Below, one piece after another: positions 8,801 through 17,881 of a DNA stretch of 64,000 nucleotides. The position numbers and the translations under genes are program-made. Under the pieces are notes generated by a model. That model searched no databases. It saw only the letters and a program-made list of their open reading frames with translations, and was not told the DNA's origin. Numbering within the stretch: position 1 is the first letter of the stretch; each line of letters opens with the position of its first letter. The DNA lies in contig NZ_JAKZGR010000013.1 in NCBI RefSeq assembly GCF_022549675.1, forward strand, positions 62,001-126,000. Reading direction: 5' to 3'. This stretch comes from Belliella kenyensis. Its GTDB lineage: Bacteria > Bacteroidota > Bacteroidia > Cytophagales > Cyclobacteriaceae.

Positions 8801-11800
8801 ATGAAGAAAACTTTACTATTCACATTGTTCTTCTGCTTTTTAGCGCAATTTTCTTTTGCGCAAACTGTAGAAGTAAAAGGGACGATTATATCGTCTGAAG
8901 GTAATGAGCCTGTACCAGGAGCCAGCGTCTTGGTGAAAGGAACCACTATAGGCGCAGTATCTGATATTGATGGTAACTATACTATCAATGTACCTTCTGG
9001 AAATACTGTTTTGGTATTCTCATTTATTGGACTTGCCTCACAGGAAGTTACAATTGGAGGTCGTTCGGTTATAAACATAACCATGGAGCCAGAAACTAGC
9101 GCACTATCTGAGGTCGTAGTTACTGCTTTGGGAATTTCCAGAGAAAAAGCATCTCTAGGCTATGCTGTGCAGTCAGTAGACGGTGATCGCTTGTCTTCAA
9201 CTCGTGAGACAAACATTGTAAACGCACTTCAAGGTCAAGTAGCTGGTATTCAAATTCAAGGATCACCTGGCGCAATCGGTGGATCTTCTCGTATTACCAT
9301 TCGTGGTGCAAATTCATTTTTGGGTGAGAATCAGCCGTTATTTGTGGTGGATGGTATGCCTATCAACAATGCCAACTATGCTTCGAGAGCACAACAGGAA
9401 GGTTTTGGCGGTGGTGCCTACGATTACGGTAATGCTGCCTCTGATATCAATCCAGAAGATATTGCATCTATGGAAGTACTTAAAGGAGCAGCAGCAACAG
9501 CCCTTTATGGAACTCGTGGGTCAAATGGGGTAATCTTAATAACAACCAAAAGTGGTGGTTCAAATAAAAAAGGAATTGGTGTAGAAGTAAATTCTACAAC
9601 TACTTTTGAAAGTCCAATAGCGCTAATGCCTCACCAGCAATTATATGGCGGAGGTGATATCGCTAATACAGATTCTGGATTCGTAGAATTTATTGAAAAT
9701 GGGCAGACGTTTTTGGCACCTATTTATGCTAAGGATGGTGCTTGGGGACCTCGCTACAATCCCAATGTACAAGTACGTCATTGGGACTCGTGGGATGTAG
9801 ATTCTCCTACTTATGGTGAAACAAGACCTTGGGTAGCTCCAGCTAATCCTTATGATAGATTTTTCGAAACAGGTGTTACAACTCAAAATAGTCTTGCTGT
9901 AACAGGTTCAAATGATGTAGGTAGTTTTAGATTAGGATACACTAATATGGCTCAGTCTGGAGTAATTCCTAACTCTAACCTAGGTCGTAATACCGTAAGT
10001 TTCAATAGTAGTTATAAAATCTCTAATCGTCTGACGGCTTCCGCTGCGGGAAGTTTGGTAATTCAAAATGCAGATGGAAGAAATGCTACTGGCTATAGTA
10101 ATGCAAATCCTATGCAGGGATTTACACAGTGGTGGCAAACTCAACTTGATGTAGAGAGATTGAAAAATGATCAATTCACTGATGGCCGTCAGCAAACATG
10201 GAATCCAATAGGGCCAATAATTGACCCTGCTACTGGTCAATTGCTTTCATTCGATCATCGACCAAGATTTTTTGACAACCCATATTGGGTACGTAACAAC
10301 TACCTTCAGGAAGACACACGTGATCGCTTTTTCGGTAACTTTAACTTGAACTATAAAATTATTGACGGTTTAAGTTTCAATGTAAGGGCTATGCGTGATG
10401 GATTCACTTTCAAATCAAGAGAAGGTATACCTCAAGGTGGCATTACTCAATCAAGCTACAGAGAGGAAATAAGAACGTTTAATGAAACAAACTTTGAAGC
10501 TAAATTCCTTTATGACACTAGAATTTCAGAGAAATTTTCTTTAAACGCAATGCTTGGTGGTAACTTGATGAACCAAACGAACACAAGAAACACCATCAGT
10601 ACTGTAGGTGGCTTGGCTCTAAATGGTTTCTTTAATATTGCAAACTCAGTGAACTCACCGCAAGTCACAACCTATGAGCAAGAAAGAGCAATCAACAGTG
10701 TCTTTGCGACAACCTCATTAGGGTTCATGGATATGTTATATGTTGACTTAGCACTTCGTGGCGACTGGTCTTCAACATTACCAGCCGAAAACAATAACTA
10801 CTGGTATCCATCAGTATCTTCAAGTTTTGTATTTACTGAGCTTCAAGCACTACGTAATTCCTTCTTATCTTTTGGTAAAGTTCGCGTAGGTTATGGTCAA
10901 GCTGCAAACGATGCAGCTCCTTATCAACTTCGCAATGTATATAGCAATGTAATCCCTAACTTCGGCAGCTTCCCTAGATACACTGTGCCTTTAGGTAGCC
11001 CTAACGCAAACTTGCGACCAGAACGTACCAATGAGATTGAATTTGGGGTTGAATTTGCTGTACTGAACAACCGTCTATCATTTGATGTGTCCTACTATGA
11101 CAGAACTACAGTAGATCAAATTTTCAATGTTCCCTCATCCGCATCTACTGGATTTACTTCTAGAATCCTAAATGCTGGCTCTATGCGTAATCATGGTATA
11201 GAAGTGACTATGAACGCTACCCCTGTGGATAAGAGAGATTTCCGTTGGGACATAATGGTGAATTTTGCTACGTTTAATAATGAAGTAATTGAATTAGCTC
11301 CTGGAGTTGATAATATTATCGCTGGTACAACATGGGCTGCGGATGTTAGGGTTCAAGAAGGTTATCCATATATGTCACTATTCGGTCAGGACTTCCGACG
11401 AAATGAAGCTGGACAAGTGATTGTAGGGGCAAACGGTTTCCCATTAGTAAATAGCAATCGTGAATTTTTGGGAAGTACAATTGCTGATTTTGCCGGTGGT
11501 ATCCGTAATAGCTTTAATTACAAAGGATTAGAACTTGGTGTTTTGATAGATTATCAAGGTGGAGGTATTATTCACTCGACGTCTTTACAGTGGTCTAAGT
11601 ATTCTGGAATGGATCCAGTTACAGTAGAAAACAATGTACGTGAAACAGGATTAATCGTACCAGGCGTCACTGAGACAGGAGAACCTAATACTGTACCCAT
11701 TAGCCCACAAGCGTATTATCAAACCATCTGGTCAGTAGCTTCGCCAAATGTATTTGATGCTTCATTTATAAAACTAAGAGAATTGTCCTTATCATATACT

Positions 11801-12001
11801 TTGCCGAATAGACTTATTTCAAGACTGCCAGTTAGGGATGTAAGGGTACGTACTTTTGGTCGTAATCTAGCCATTTTGCACAGTAACTTACCATACCTTG
11901 ATCCACAAGGGGTGAACGGTGCTGGAAACGTACAAGGTTTGGAAAATGCTCAGGTGCCAACTACTCGCTCCCTTGGCTTTGACATCAGTTTTAAATTCTA
12001 A
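8801..12001 (+). CDS. SusC/RagA-family TonB-dependent outer-membrane transporter
   Basis: The 1066-residue protein has a signal peptide (MKKTLLFTLFF, cleavage after FAQ), a carboxypeptidase-regulatory-like domain (about 24-100, with PGASVLVKGT and DGNYTINVPSG), a TonB-box-like LSEVVVTALG, a plug domain (about 115-240, with VDGMPINN and ALYGTRGSNGVILITTK) and a 22-strand-type barrel ending in an aromatic residue (SLGFDISFKF). Proteins of this family form the barrel of a SusCD complex that imports oligosaccharides or peptides with TonB energy. No N-terminal STN domain is seen, so anti-sigma signalling is not expected. The SusD partner follows 103 bases later. No enzyme gene is attached, so the substrate cannot be predicted. 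Confidence 0.95.
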   Translation: MKKTLLFTLFFCFLAQFSFAQTVEVKGTIISSEGNEPVPGASVLVKGTTIGAVSDIDGNYTINVPSGNTVLVFSFIGLASQEVTIGGRSVINITMEPETSALSEVVVTALGISREKASLGYAVQSVDGDRLSSTRETNIVNALQGQVAGIQIQGSPGAIGGSSRITIRGANSFLGENQPLFVVDGMPINNANYASRAQQEGFGGGAYDYGNAASDINPEDIASMEVLKGAAATALYGTRGSNGVILITTKSGGSNKKGIGVEVNSTTTFESPIALMPHQQLYGGGDIANTDSGFVEFIENGQTFLAPIYAKDGAWGPRYNPNVQVRHWDSWDVDSPTYGETRPWVAPANPYDRFFETGVTTQNSLAVTGSNDVGSFRLGYTNMAQSGVIPNSNLGRNTVSFNSSYKISNRLTASAAGSLVIQNADGRNATGYSNANPMQGFTQWWQTQLDVERLKNDQFTDGRQQTWNPIGPIIDPATGQLLSFDHRPRFFDNPYWVRNNYLQEDTRDRFFGNFNLNYKIIDGLSFNVRAMRDGFTFKSREGIPQGGITQSSYREEIRTFNETNFEAKFLYDTRISEKFSLNAMLGGNLMNQTNTRNTISTVGGLALNGFFNIANSVNSPQVTTYEQERAINSVFATTSLGFMDMLYVDLALRGDWSSTLPAENNNYWYPSVSSSFVFTELQALRNSFLSFGKVRVGYGQAANDAAPYQLRNVYSNVIPNFGSFPRYTVPLGSPNANLRPERTNEIEFGVEFAVLNNRLSFDVSYYDRTTVDQIFNVPSSASTGFTSRILNAGSMRNHGIEVTMNATPVDKRDFRWDIMVNFATFNNEVIELAPGVDNIIAGTTWAADVRVQEGYPYMSLFGQDFRRNEAGQVIVGANGFPLVNSNREFLGSTIADFAGGIRNSFNYKGLELGVLIDYQGGGIIHSTSLQWSKYSGMDPVTVENNVRETGLIVPGVTETGEPNTVPISPQAYYQTIWSVASPNVFDASFIKLRELSLSYTLPNRLISRLPVRDVRVRTFGRNLAILHSNLPYLDPQGVNGAGNVQGLENAQVPTTRSLGFDISFKF

Positions 12002-12104
12002 TTATTGTTTTTGTTTGACTATTCAGTCAGGTTACTTTATCACAGTATCTAACTAGTAGTAAATAAAATCAATTCAAGCGAATGTTATAATTTAAAGAAA
12101 AATC

Positions 12105-13547
12105 ATGAAATATATATCAAACTATCTAATAGGTTTATTCCTGTTCAGTTTAGGAATAATTAGCTGTACAGAGGGTTTTGAGGAGATGAATTCTGATCCT
12201 AACAATCCTACAATGGTGCCAGCGGAAAACTTGCTTACTCAAGCTGAATTTTCCCTGTCAAATCTAATGTGGAGCCGTGCATTGAACTTTGATTTTGGAA
12301 TGCTGATGGTACAGCAATTCTCTCAAAGTGAATATGCTGAAAGATCACGCTACAACTTCAACCCTGGTAATTTCGATAACATTTGGAACACATTCTACGC
12401 TGGCGGCATGAATGACTTACAAGCAGCCATGAGAATAACCGAGGCTAATGAAAACTTGACGACAGCTCAAAGAAACAACAGAATTGCTATTTTGGAGTTG
12501 CTTCGAATTTGGTCATTTCAAAATATCACTGACATATGGGTAAATGTTCCATATTCCCAAACATTCAATCCTGCTGAATTCCCTAATCCAAGATACGATA
12601 AGCAGCAAGATGTTTATGCTGGATTATTAAGTGAGATCGATGCCGCTCTGAGCAAAATCACAGTAGGTACTTCAAGTTTTACAACGGGAGACATCTATTA
12701 TGCTGGAGATATGGCTAAATGGCAAAAGTTTGGAAATTCTCTAAAAGTAAGAATTGGAATGAGAATAGCAGATGTAGATGAAGCCTCTGCACGACGTTTG
12801 GTATCTGAGGGTTTCGCCGCTGGAGTTATTAGTTCTTATGAAGAGGGATTTCATTTTCCATTCCAATCTGACCAACGTATAGCAAATCCTTTCTTTGTTG
12901 ATAACACTATCGGAAATAGAGATGACTTTACGCTTTCTGATGTATTGGTAGGCATAATGAGCGAGCGTAATGACCCGAGAATCCCTTCCTTTGGAAATCC
13001 AAATGTATCTGGTCAATTTGTGGGGCTGCCTTATGGTCTTACTGACGGAGAAACATTTTCTCTTCAAGGTACAGCTTCAAGACCGAGTACTCGTCTAAGA
13101 TCTGCTACAGCTCCTGCTCACCTTTTGACTCATGCAGAGATGAAGTTTTTTGAAGCTGAAGCTATTGCTAGAGGCTTCATTTCTGGGAATGCAGCAGAGG
13201 CTTATAATGCTGGTATAGCAGCTTCTATGAGGCAATGGGGTATCACTGATCAGCAAGCGATAAACAATTATTTGGCTTTGCCAATCAATGCTTATAATGC
13301 TGATAATTGGAAAAACTCTATTGGTATCCAAAAATGGATAGCACTTTACGGAAATGGAATTGAGGCATGGTCAGAATGGAGACGACTTGATTACCCTCAG
13401 TTGACTGTACCTGCAGCAGCTGTACGTACCTCTATCCCAGTAAGAGCACTTTATCCAGCTGTAGAGTTGGGTAATAATCCAGATGCAGTAGCCAATGCTG
13501 GTTTTCAAAATGAAATGAATATCAAACCATGGTGGGACGTGAATTAA
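12105..13547 (+). CDS. SusD/RagB-family nutrient-binding outer-membrane lipoprotein (SusD-like_2 type)
   Basis: The 480-residue product starts with a lipoprotein signal whose lipobox ends at LGIISC, followed by the MNSDPNNP motif typical of the SusD-like_2 group. The interior is helix-rich, as expected for the TPR-like fold, with WKNSIGIQKWIALYGNGIEAWSEWRR-type sequence near the C-terminus (given here only as the family marker; about residues 405-430). It should form the lid over the preceding SusC barrel and capture the substrate at the cell surface. A strong terminator follows, so the operon appears to contain only these two genes. Confidence 0.93.
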   Translation: MKYISNYLIGLFLFSLGIISCTEGFEEMNSDPNNPTMVPAENLLTQAEFSLSNLMWSRALNFDFGMLMVQQFSQSEYAERSRYNFNPGNFDNIWNTFYAGGMNDLQAAMRITEANENLTTAQRNNRIAILELLRIWSFQNITDIWVNVPYSQTFNPAEFPNPRYDKQQDVYAGLLSEIDAALSKITVGTSSFTTGDIYYAGDMAKWQKFGNSLKVRIGMRIADVDEASARRLVSEGFAAGVISSYEEGFHFPFQSDQRIANPFFVDNTIGNRDDFTLSDVLVGIMSERNDPRIPSFGNPNVSGQFVGLPYGLTDGETFSLQGTASRPSTRLRSATAPAHLLTHAEMKFFEAEAIARGFISGNAAEAYNAGIAASMRQWGITDQQAINNYLALPINAYNADNWKNSIGIQKWIALYGNGIEAWSEWRRLDYPQLTVPAAAVRTSIPVRALYPAVELGNNPDAVANAGFQNEMNIKPWWDVN

Positions 13548-13975
13548 AACAGTTAAGTTAATAATCACTTTCAAAATAGGTCATTCCTCAAGTGGAATGG
13601 CCTATTTTTTTTCAATCCTATTTATATCAATATGCAAATATTGATGTTATGCTTGTTAAAATCACCAAAAAAACAATCTTAACATGAATTTTATAAATAT
13701 CTGAAAAGATATCGAGCACAAAAAGTCGAGTGATATTTTAAGATTTAGGTTATGATAGAGAATATTAAATTGGAATCAATCGTGCATTTGTAAGAATTGC
13801 TATTTCTGCTGTAAATGCAGATAATCATAAATTTTATTTTAAATTTCTTAAATTAGTCTAAAGGCTGTAAGTTTGATCTATTTAAAGATTACATAAACTA
13901 TTATTCTATTGATGAGTTTTGTTTCTTTAATGAAGAGAATATAAATACCCAATAAACCAAGTAATTTTAATTTTT
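13548..13975. other. Intergenic region between susD and the fabH-like gene
   Basis: This 428-base gap contains the susD terminator and probably the promoter of the ketoacyl synthase. TAAGTTTG at 13868-13875 matches the -7 consensus but has no good -33 element. Nothing else is recognisable. Confidence 0.45.
13573..13610 (+). terminator. Rho-independent terminator of the susCD operon
   Basis: AAAATAGGTCATTCC pairs with GGAATGGCCTATTTT around a 6-nt loop, followed by a T-run. One G-T wobble sits in the stem. Confidence 0.9.
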
Positions 13976-14974
13976 ATGAAAAAATCAAGGATTGTAGGTG
14001 TAGGTCACTATGTTCCTGACCAAGTAATTACCAATGAGTACCTTTCAGGCATGATGAATACAAATAATGAATGGATTGTTGAAAGGACAGGAATTGAAGA
14101 AAGAAGGTGGTTTACACCAGGGAAGGATACCGTTACTAGCATGTCATTGGCAGCTTCTAAAATGGCTTTGGACAGGGCTGGTGTATTAGCAAAGGACATT
14201 GATTTTATTGTTTTTGCAACCATCACGCCAGATTATTTTGTCCCTGGCAATGGTGTACTTCTTCAAAGGGAATTAGGTATTCAAGGGGTACCTGCACTAG
14301 ATGTAAGAAATGCTTGTTCAGGATTCATTTATGCCCTTTCAGTAGCTGATCAATTCATCAAAACTGGGATGTACAAAACAGTACTTGTGGTTGGTGCAGA
14401 AATCCAATCTTCTGCTTTGGATAAATCTGATGAAGGTAGATCAAGTGCCGTAATTTTTGCGGACGGAGCTGGAGCTGCCATATTAAAAGCAGTAGACATA
14501 GATCAACATGGAATTTTGTCCACTCATCTTCATGCTGATGGTGATTATGCGGAAGAATTATATTTGAAAGACCCCGGAAGTAGTCGAGAGGTCAGACTAT
14601 CTCCTGAAATAGTAAATCAACAAAGCTTTAAAATGTACATGAATGGGAATACTGTGTTCAAACATGCTGTAGTACGCTTTCATGAAGTAATCCTAGAAGC
14701 TCTTGATGCCAACAAGCTAAATAAATCTGCTATAGACTTACTGGTTCCGCATCAAGCCAACTTGAGAATAAGTAATTATATTCAACAAAAGATGGGACTA
14801 TCTGATGAAAAAGTCTTTAACAATATAATGAAACTAGGTAATACCACAGCAGCTACGATACCGATCGCTTTAAGTCAGGCGTGGGAGCAAAATAAGTTAA
14901 AAGATGGTGATCTTGTTTGTTTAGCGGCTTTTGGCAGTGGTTTTACTTGGGCTTCAGCACTCCTGAACTGGTAA
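13976..14974 (+). CDS. fabH: Beta-ketoacyl-ACP synthase III (FabH-like)
   Basis: The 332-residue protein has the KAS III triad: Cys114 in RNACSGF, His259 in PHQANLRI and Asn289 in KLGNTTAAT. The N-terminal IVGVGHYVP and ERTGIEERR are also family hallmarks. KAS III condenses an acyl-CoA starter with malonyl-ACP to begin fatty acid synthesis; Bacteroidota often carry several copies with branched-chain or specialised starters. No plsX, acpP or fabD gene is adjacent, so this may be a paralogue rather than the housekeeping copy. An unknown gene starts 7 bases downstream and is probably cotranscribed. Confidence 0.9.
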   Translation: MKKSRIVGVGHYVPDQVITNEYLSGMMNTNNEWIVERTGIEERRWFTPGKDTVTSMSLAASKMALDRAGVLAKDIDFIVFATITPDYFVPGNGVLLQRELGIQGVPALDVRNACSGFIYALSVADQFIKTGMYKTVLVVGAEIQSSALDKSDEGRSSAVIFADGAGAAILKAVDIDQHGILSTHLHADGDYAEELYLKDPGSSREVRLSPEIVNQQSFKMYMNGNTVFKHAVVRFHEVILEALDANKLNKSAIDLLVPHQANLRISNYIQQKMGLSDEKVFNNIMKLGNTTAATIPIALSQAWEQNKLKDGDLVCLAAFGSGFTWASALLNW

Positions 14975-14981
14975 ACTAATT

Positions 14982-15539
14982 ATGCAGGAAATTCAAAAGA
15001 TAGACTTAAATATAATCGGTCAAAAAGAACTTTATGAGCAGATACATGCTCAAAAACAATTATTTATTGATCTCTTTACAGACATAGCCAATGAATTTCC
15101 TCAATCTTTGCTTAAATCCTTCACCACTGATTCTAAAGGCACTAAAATAAGCCAAGGTAATAATTTAAATGGGACACCTTATCAAGTTTTAGATTTGATC
15201 AGGAATTTCAATCCAGATACGGGATTTAACATTCGAGTTCTCAATTGGTGGGGATATGGACTTTATGTCATTTTACATTTAGGACATGAACGCATAAATA
15301 TCTCAAAACTGGAAAACTTCTTTGAAAAAGATAAATATTATCTAGGCAAAGGCAATGGTAGCTTTGATTACAGGGGTCATTTCTTGAATTTTATAAAAAT
15401 AAATTCAGAAAATATTAAGAATCACCCCAAAAAAAATCAAAACTTAGTCATATTCAAAAAAATAGCATGGAATACAAAGGAAGATATTGATAAAGATTGC
15501 CAAGCTGCCATTATCAACATTTTAGATTTATTAAAATAA
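14982..15539 (+). CDS. Hypothetical protein cotranscribed with the fabH-like gene
   Basis: I do not recognise this 185-residue protein. It has no signal peptide or membrane segment and is probably cytoplasmic. The N-terminal third is predicted helical and charged (KELYEQIHAQKQLFIDLFTDI); the middle holds an aromatic-rich segment around NWWGYGLYVILHLGHERIN, followed by KYYLGKGNGSFDYRGHF. The gap to the ketoacyl synthase is only 7 bases, so translation coupling and a shared function are possible. Codon use resembles the neighbours, so I see no sign of recent transfer. Confidence 0.75.
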   Translation: MQEIQKIDLNIIGQKELYEQIHAQKQLFIDLFTDIANEFPQSLLKSFTTDSKGTKISQGNNLNGTPYQVLDLIRNFNPDTGFNIRVLNWWGYGLYVILHLGHERINISKLENFFEKDKYYLGKGNGSFDYRGHFLNFIKINSENIKNHPKKNQNLVIFKKIAWNTKEDIDKDCQAAIINILDLLK

Positions 15540-15681
15540 ACAATCATTTAATTTCGAATTTGGTGTAATTTGGAACAGTTTTGTATAATTCACGTATTAA
15601 AAATTCGTAAAACAACAGTTAAATTGTTGTTTAAAACTACCAAAATTGATTAAATGCTTTATAAAGAATTAACTCCGAAAC

Positions 15682-17295
15682 ATGGAAATCTATAGACCAA
15701 ACAAACTAAAAAACTTCTTGGCATTATTTGTTTTATTTCTAACGCCAGTTTTGATATTCGCACAGTCAGTGGTTACGGTATATAATCCAGATTCCACTTT
15801 CGCTGGCACTGGAATCTTGATTAACGAAAGAATGGACGGGCTTTGGAAGTTTGAAAATCCAAAAACTGGAGAACTTTTACAGATTACTAATTTCACTAAT
15901 GGTGTGAGGAATGGCAAAGCAATATCCTATCACGATGGCAAAGTCAAAAGAATAGAAACTGAATACAAAGATGACATGCTTCATGGCCCTTTCAAAGAGT
16001 ATGACATATTTGGAAACCTTAAGATTGAGTTGGTATTTAAAGATAGCATTCCAGTGGGACCTTTTAGAGAGTATTTCCCAAAAACGGCAAAAGCCTCTAA
16101 TTTTGATCCTTTAATCATTAAGAAAGAAGGTAATTATGTAAATGGTAAAAAGGACGGATTATGGATCACTTATTTTGAATTTTTGCCACAAACCATAGCA
16201 ATCAAAGAAACATACAAGGATGATATTCTGCATGGTCCATATCAAGAATACTTTTTTGAAGGGATTTTGATGACAGAGGTTAATTATGTCAATGGAAAGC
16301 CAGATGGTGACTACAAACGTTATGCAGGTAGAAATCAGATTTGGGAAGAAGGTAAGTTCAAAAATGGAAGGAAAATTGGGAAATGGTCTGCATTCTTTCC
16401 TGGAACAAAAGTTTTGGAGTCTGAAAAGTTTTATGATGATAATGGAAATAGAACAGGAGAATGGAAATTTTATTATGAAAATAAAAGAACTGCTAGGATA
16501 GAAAAGTATGAAAATGACATCCCTGTAGGAACATGGGAAGAGTTTTTCCCAAATAGAAATCTTTCCAAGAGAAAAACTTATGAACTTGGAGTTCCAGTAG
16601 GCGAATATATTGAATATCACTCGAATGGTGCAACTTCTGTTTCTGGACAATACAAAGGTGGAGTAAAAGATGGACTCTGGAGAAATTTCTTTCCTGATGG
16701 AGAGCTTTACTCAATTGGAGAATATAAGAGCGACTTGAAGTCGGGGCTCTGGAAATATTTCAATAAGATTGGAATACTTATCGCAGAAGGCGAATACAAT
16801 TTAGGTTCTGAGCATGGCCAGTGGTTCTATTATTACGATGGTGGCCAACTAAAGTCAGTAGGTAGCTATTTTTACGGTTTTGAGGAAGGCACTTGGGGGT
16901 TGTTCTATGATAATAAAAATCTCAATCAGGAAGAATATTGGAGCAATGGACGCCTAACCAATATTGGAGAATATTATTCTTATGATGGAAGTAAGACCTT
17001 CGATAAAGGAACGCTGAAAGATGGTAATGGAACAAGAATAACTTACTATGTAAGTGGGAAAAAAGAATCTGAAGGAAACTATTCTAATGGAAAGCCAGAA
17101 GGAAAATGGTCTTATTTTCATGAAAATGGAAGGATTGCCTCGGAAGGTCAAATGATAGAAGGTAAAAAAGAAGGTAATTGGAGATACTTCAATATAAATG
17201 GCAGGCTCGAACAAGTCATTATCTTCAAAGATGATGAGGTAGTCCCACCTAAAGGCCCTGAAGATGAAGTGAAGTTTAAAACTTTTGAAGATTAA
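15682..17295 (+). CDS. Secreted MORN/YwqK-type repeat protein
   Basis: The 537-residue protein carries a signal peptide (FLALFVLFLTPVLIFAQ) and then about 18 tandem units of the pattern Gly-x-Trp/Tyr-x-x-Tyr/Phe spaced by roughly 23-26 residues, such as GLWKFEN, GPFKEYD, GEWKFYY, GTWEEFF, GLWRNFF, GKWSYFH and GNWRYFN. Such repeats (MORN_2; often labelled YwqK-family antitoxin) build a long beta-hairpin stack. The automatic antitoxin label has little support here: no toxin gene is adjacent and the protein is exported. A surface or periplasmic scaffold role is possible but unproven. The C-terminus is acidic and Pro-containing with no anchor visible. Confidence 0.85.
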   Translation: MEIYRPNKLKNFLALFVLFLTPVLIFAQSVVTVYNPDSTFAGTGILINERMDGLWKFENPKTGELLQITNFTNGVRNGKAISYHDGKVKRIETEYKDDMLHGPFKEYDIFGNLKIELVFKDSIPVGPFREYFPKTAKASNFDPLIIKKEGNYVNGKKDGLWITYFEFLPQTIAIKETYKDDILHGPYQEYFFEGILMTEVNYVNGKPDGDYKRYAGRNQIWEEGKFKNGRKIGKWSAFFPGTKVLESEKFYDDNGNRTGEWKFYYENKRTARIEKYENDIPVGTWEEFFPNRNLSKRKTYELGVPVGEYIEYHSNGATSVSGQYKGGVKDGLWRNFFPDGELYSIGEYKSDLKSGLWKYFNKIGILIAEGEYNLGSEHGQWFYYYDGGQLKSVGSYFYGFEEGTWGLFYDNKNLNQEEYWSNGRLTNIGEYYSYDGSKTFDKGTLKDGNGTRITYYVSGKKESEGNYSNGKPEGKWSYFHENGRIASEGQMIEGKKEGNWRYFNINGRLEQVIIFKDDEVVPPKGPEDEVKFKTFED

Positions 17296-17334
17296 AACAA
17301 TCCTATCAGTAAAGAGTTGTTTTAAAAAAAAGTT

Positions 17335-17499
17335 ATGTTTGGATTATTCAAGAAAAAAACTGAGCTAGAAAAGCTTCAATCTCAATATAAAGAAATGCTA
17401 GAAAAAGCGCATAAGCTATCACATGCTAACCGAACTGAGGCAGATAAATTGATGGCAAAAGCAGAAGAAATAGCAAAAAAAATAGATGAATTAAAATAA
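17335..17499 (+). CDS. Lacal_2735-family small protein
   Basis: This 54-residue gene reads MFGLFKKKTELEKLQSQYK and continues as one charged helix rich in Lys and Glu, ending KKIDELK. The MFGLFKKK opening and the following amphipathic helix match the Lacal_2735 family of Bacteroidota, whose function is unknown. The first residues could form a short membrane-binding amphipathic anchor. It starts 39 bases after the MORN-repeat gene and may share its transcript. Size, start and composition leave little doubt that it is a real gene. Confidence 0.85.
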   Translation: MFGLFKKKTELEKLQSQYKEMLEKAHKLSHANRTEADKLMAKAEEIAKKIDELK

Positions 17500-17881
17500 G
17501 CTCTTCTACTTAACAGCTTTGGATTAACTATATGAGCTAAGCTATAGATACCATATTATCCCAATTACTTTAAGTTAAATGTAGCTATCAATCGGTTTTT
17601 AGGTAAGGATCTTAACGAGTAAAATTCATAACCAATTTGGGTCAATCACATTTTCTGGTAATAGTGAACGATCATATTTAACATATTAAAAGCAACCAAC
17701 TCTAATGACTTGGTTGCTTTTTCGTTTTAGGATGTACATATCACCAGTAATAGTTGTTTTTACATAATTTAAAATTTGTAAAACTGTTTTTATCAGCATT
17801 TTAATCAACAACCAATCAATTTTTCAAAACATATTTTTAGATATCCTCGTAAAACAAACTATAATACTAAACCAGACTATC
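17500..17881. other. Intergenic region upstream of the DUF6600-like gene
   Basis: About 380 bases with a strong terminator at 17688-17722 and an AT-rich presumed promoter region after it. No other gene or repeat is visible. Confidence 0.45.
17688..17722. terminator. Rho-independent terminator
   Basis: AAAAGCAACCAA and TTGGTTGCTTTT form a 12-bp stem with a 10-nt loop. It lies 189 bases past the Lacal_2735 gene, so the intervening 3' region is transcribed or contains an unseen small transcript. Confidence 0.85.

Noticed and set aside
15682-17295. Antitoxin of a toxin-antitoxin pair
   Set aside because: The protein is exported and large, with no adjacent toxin gene; the label comes from shared MORN-like repeats only.
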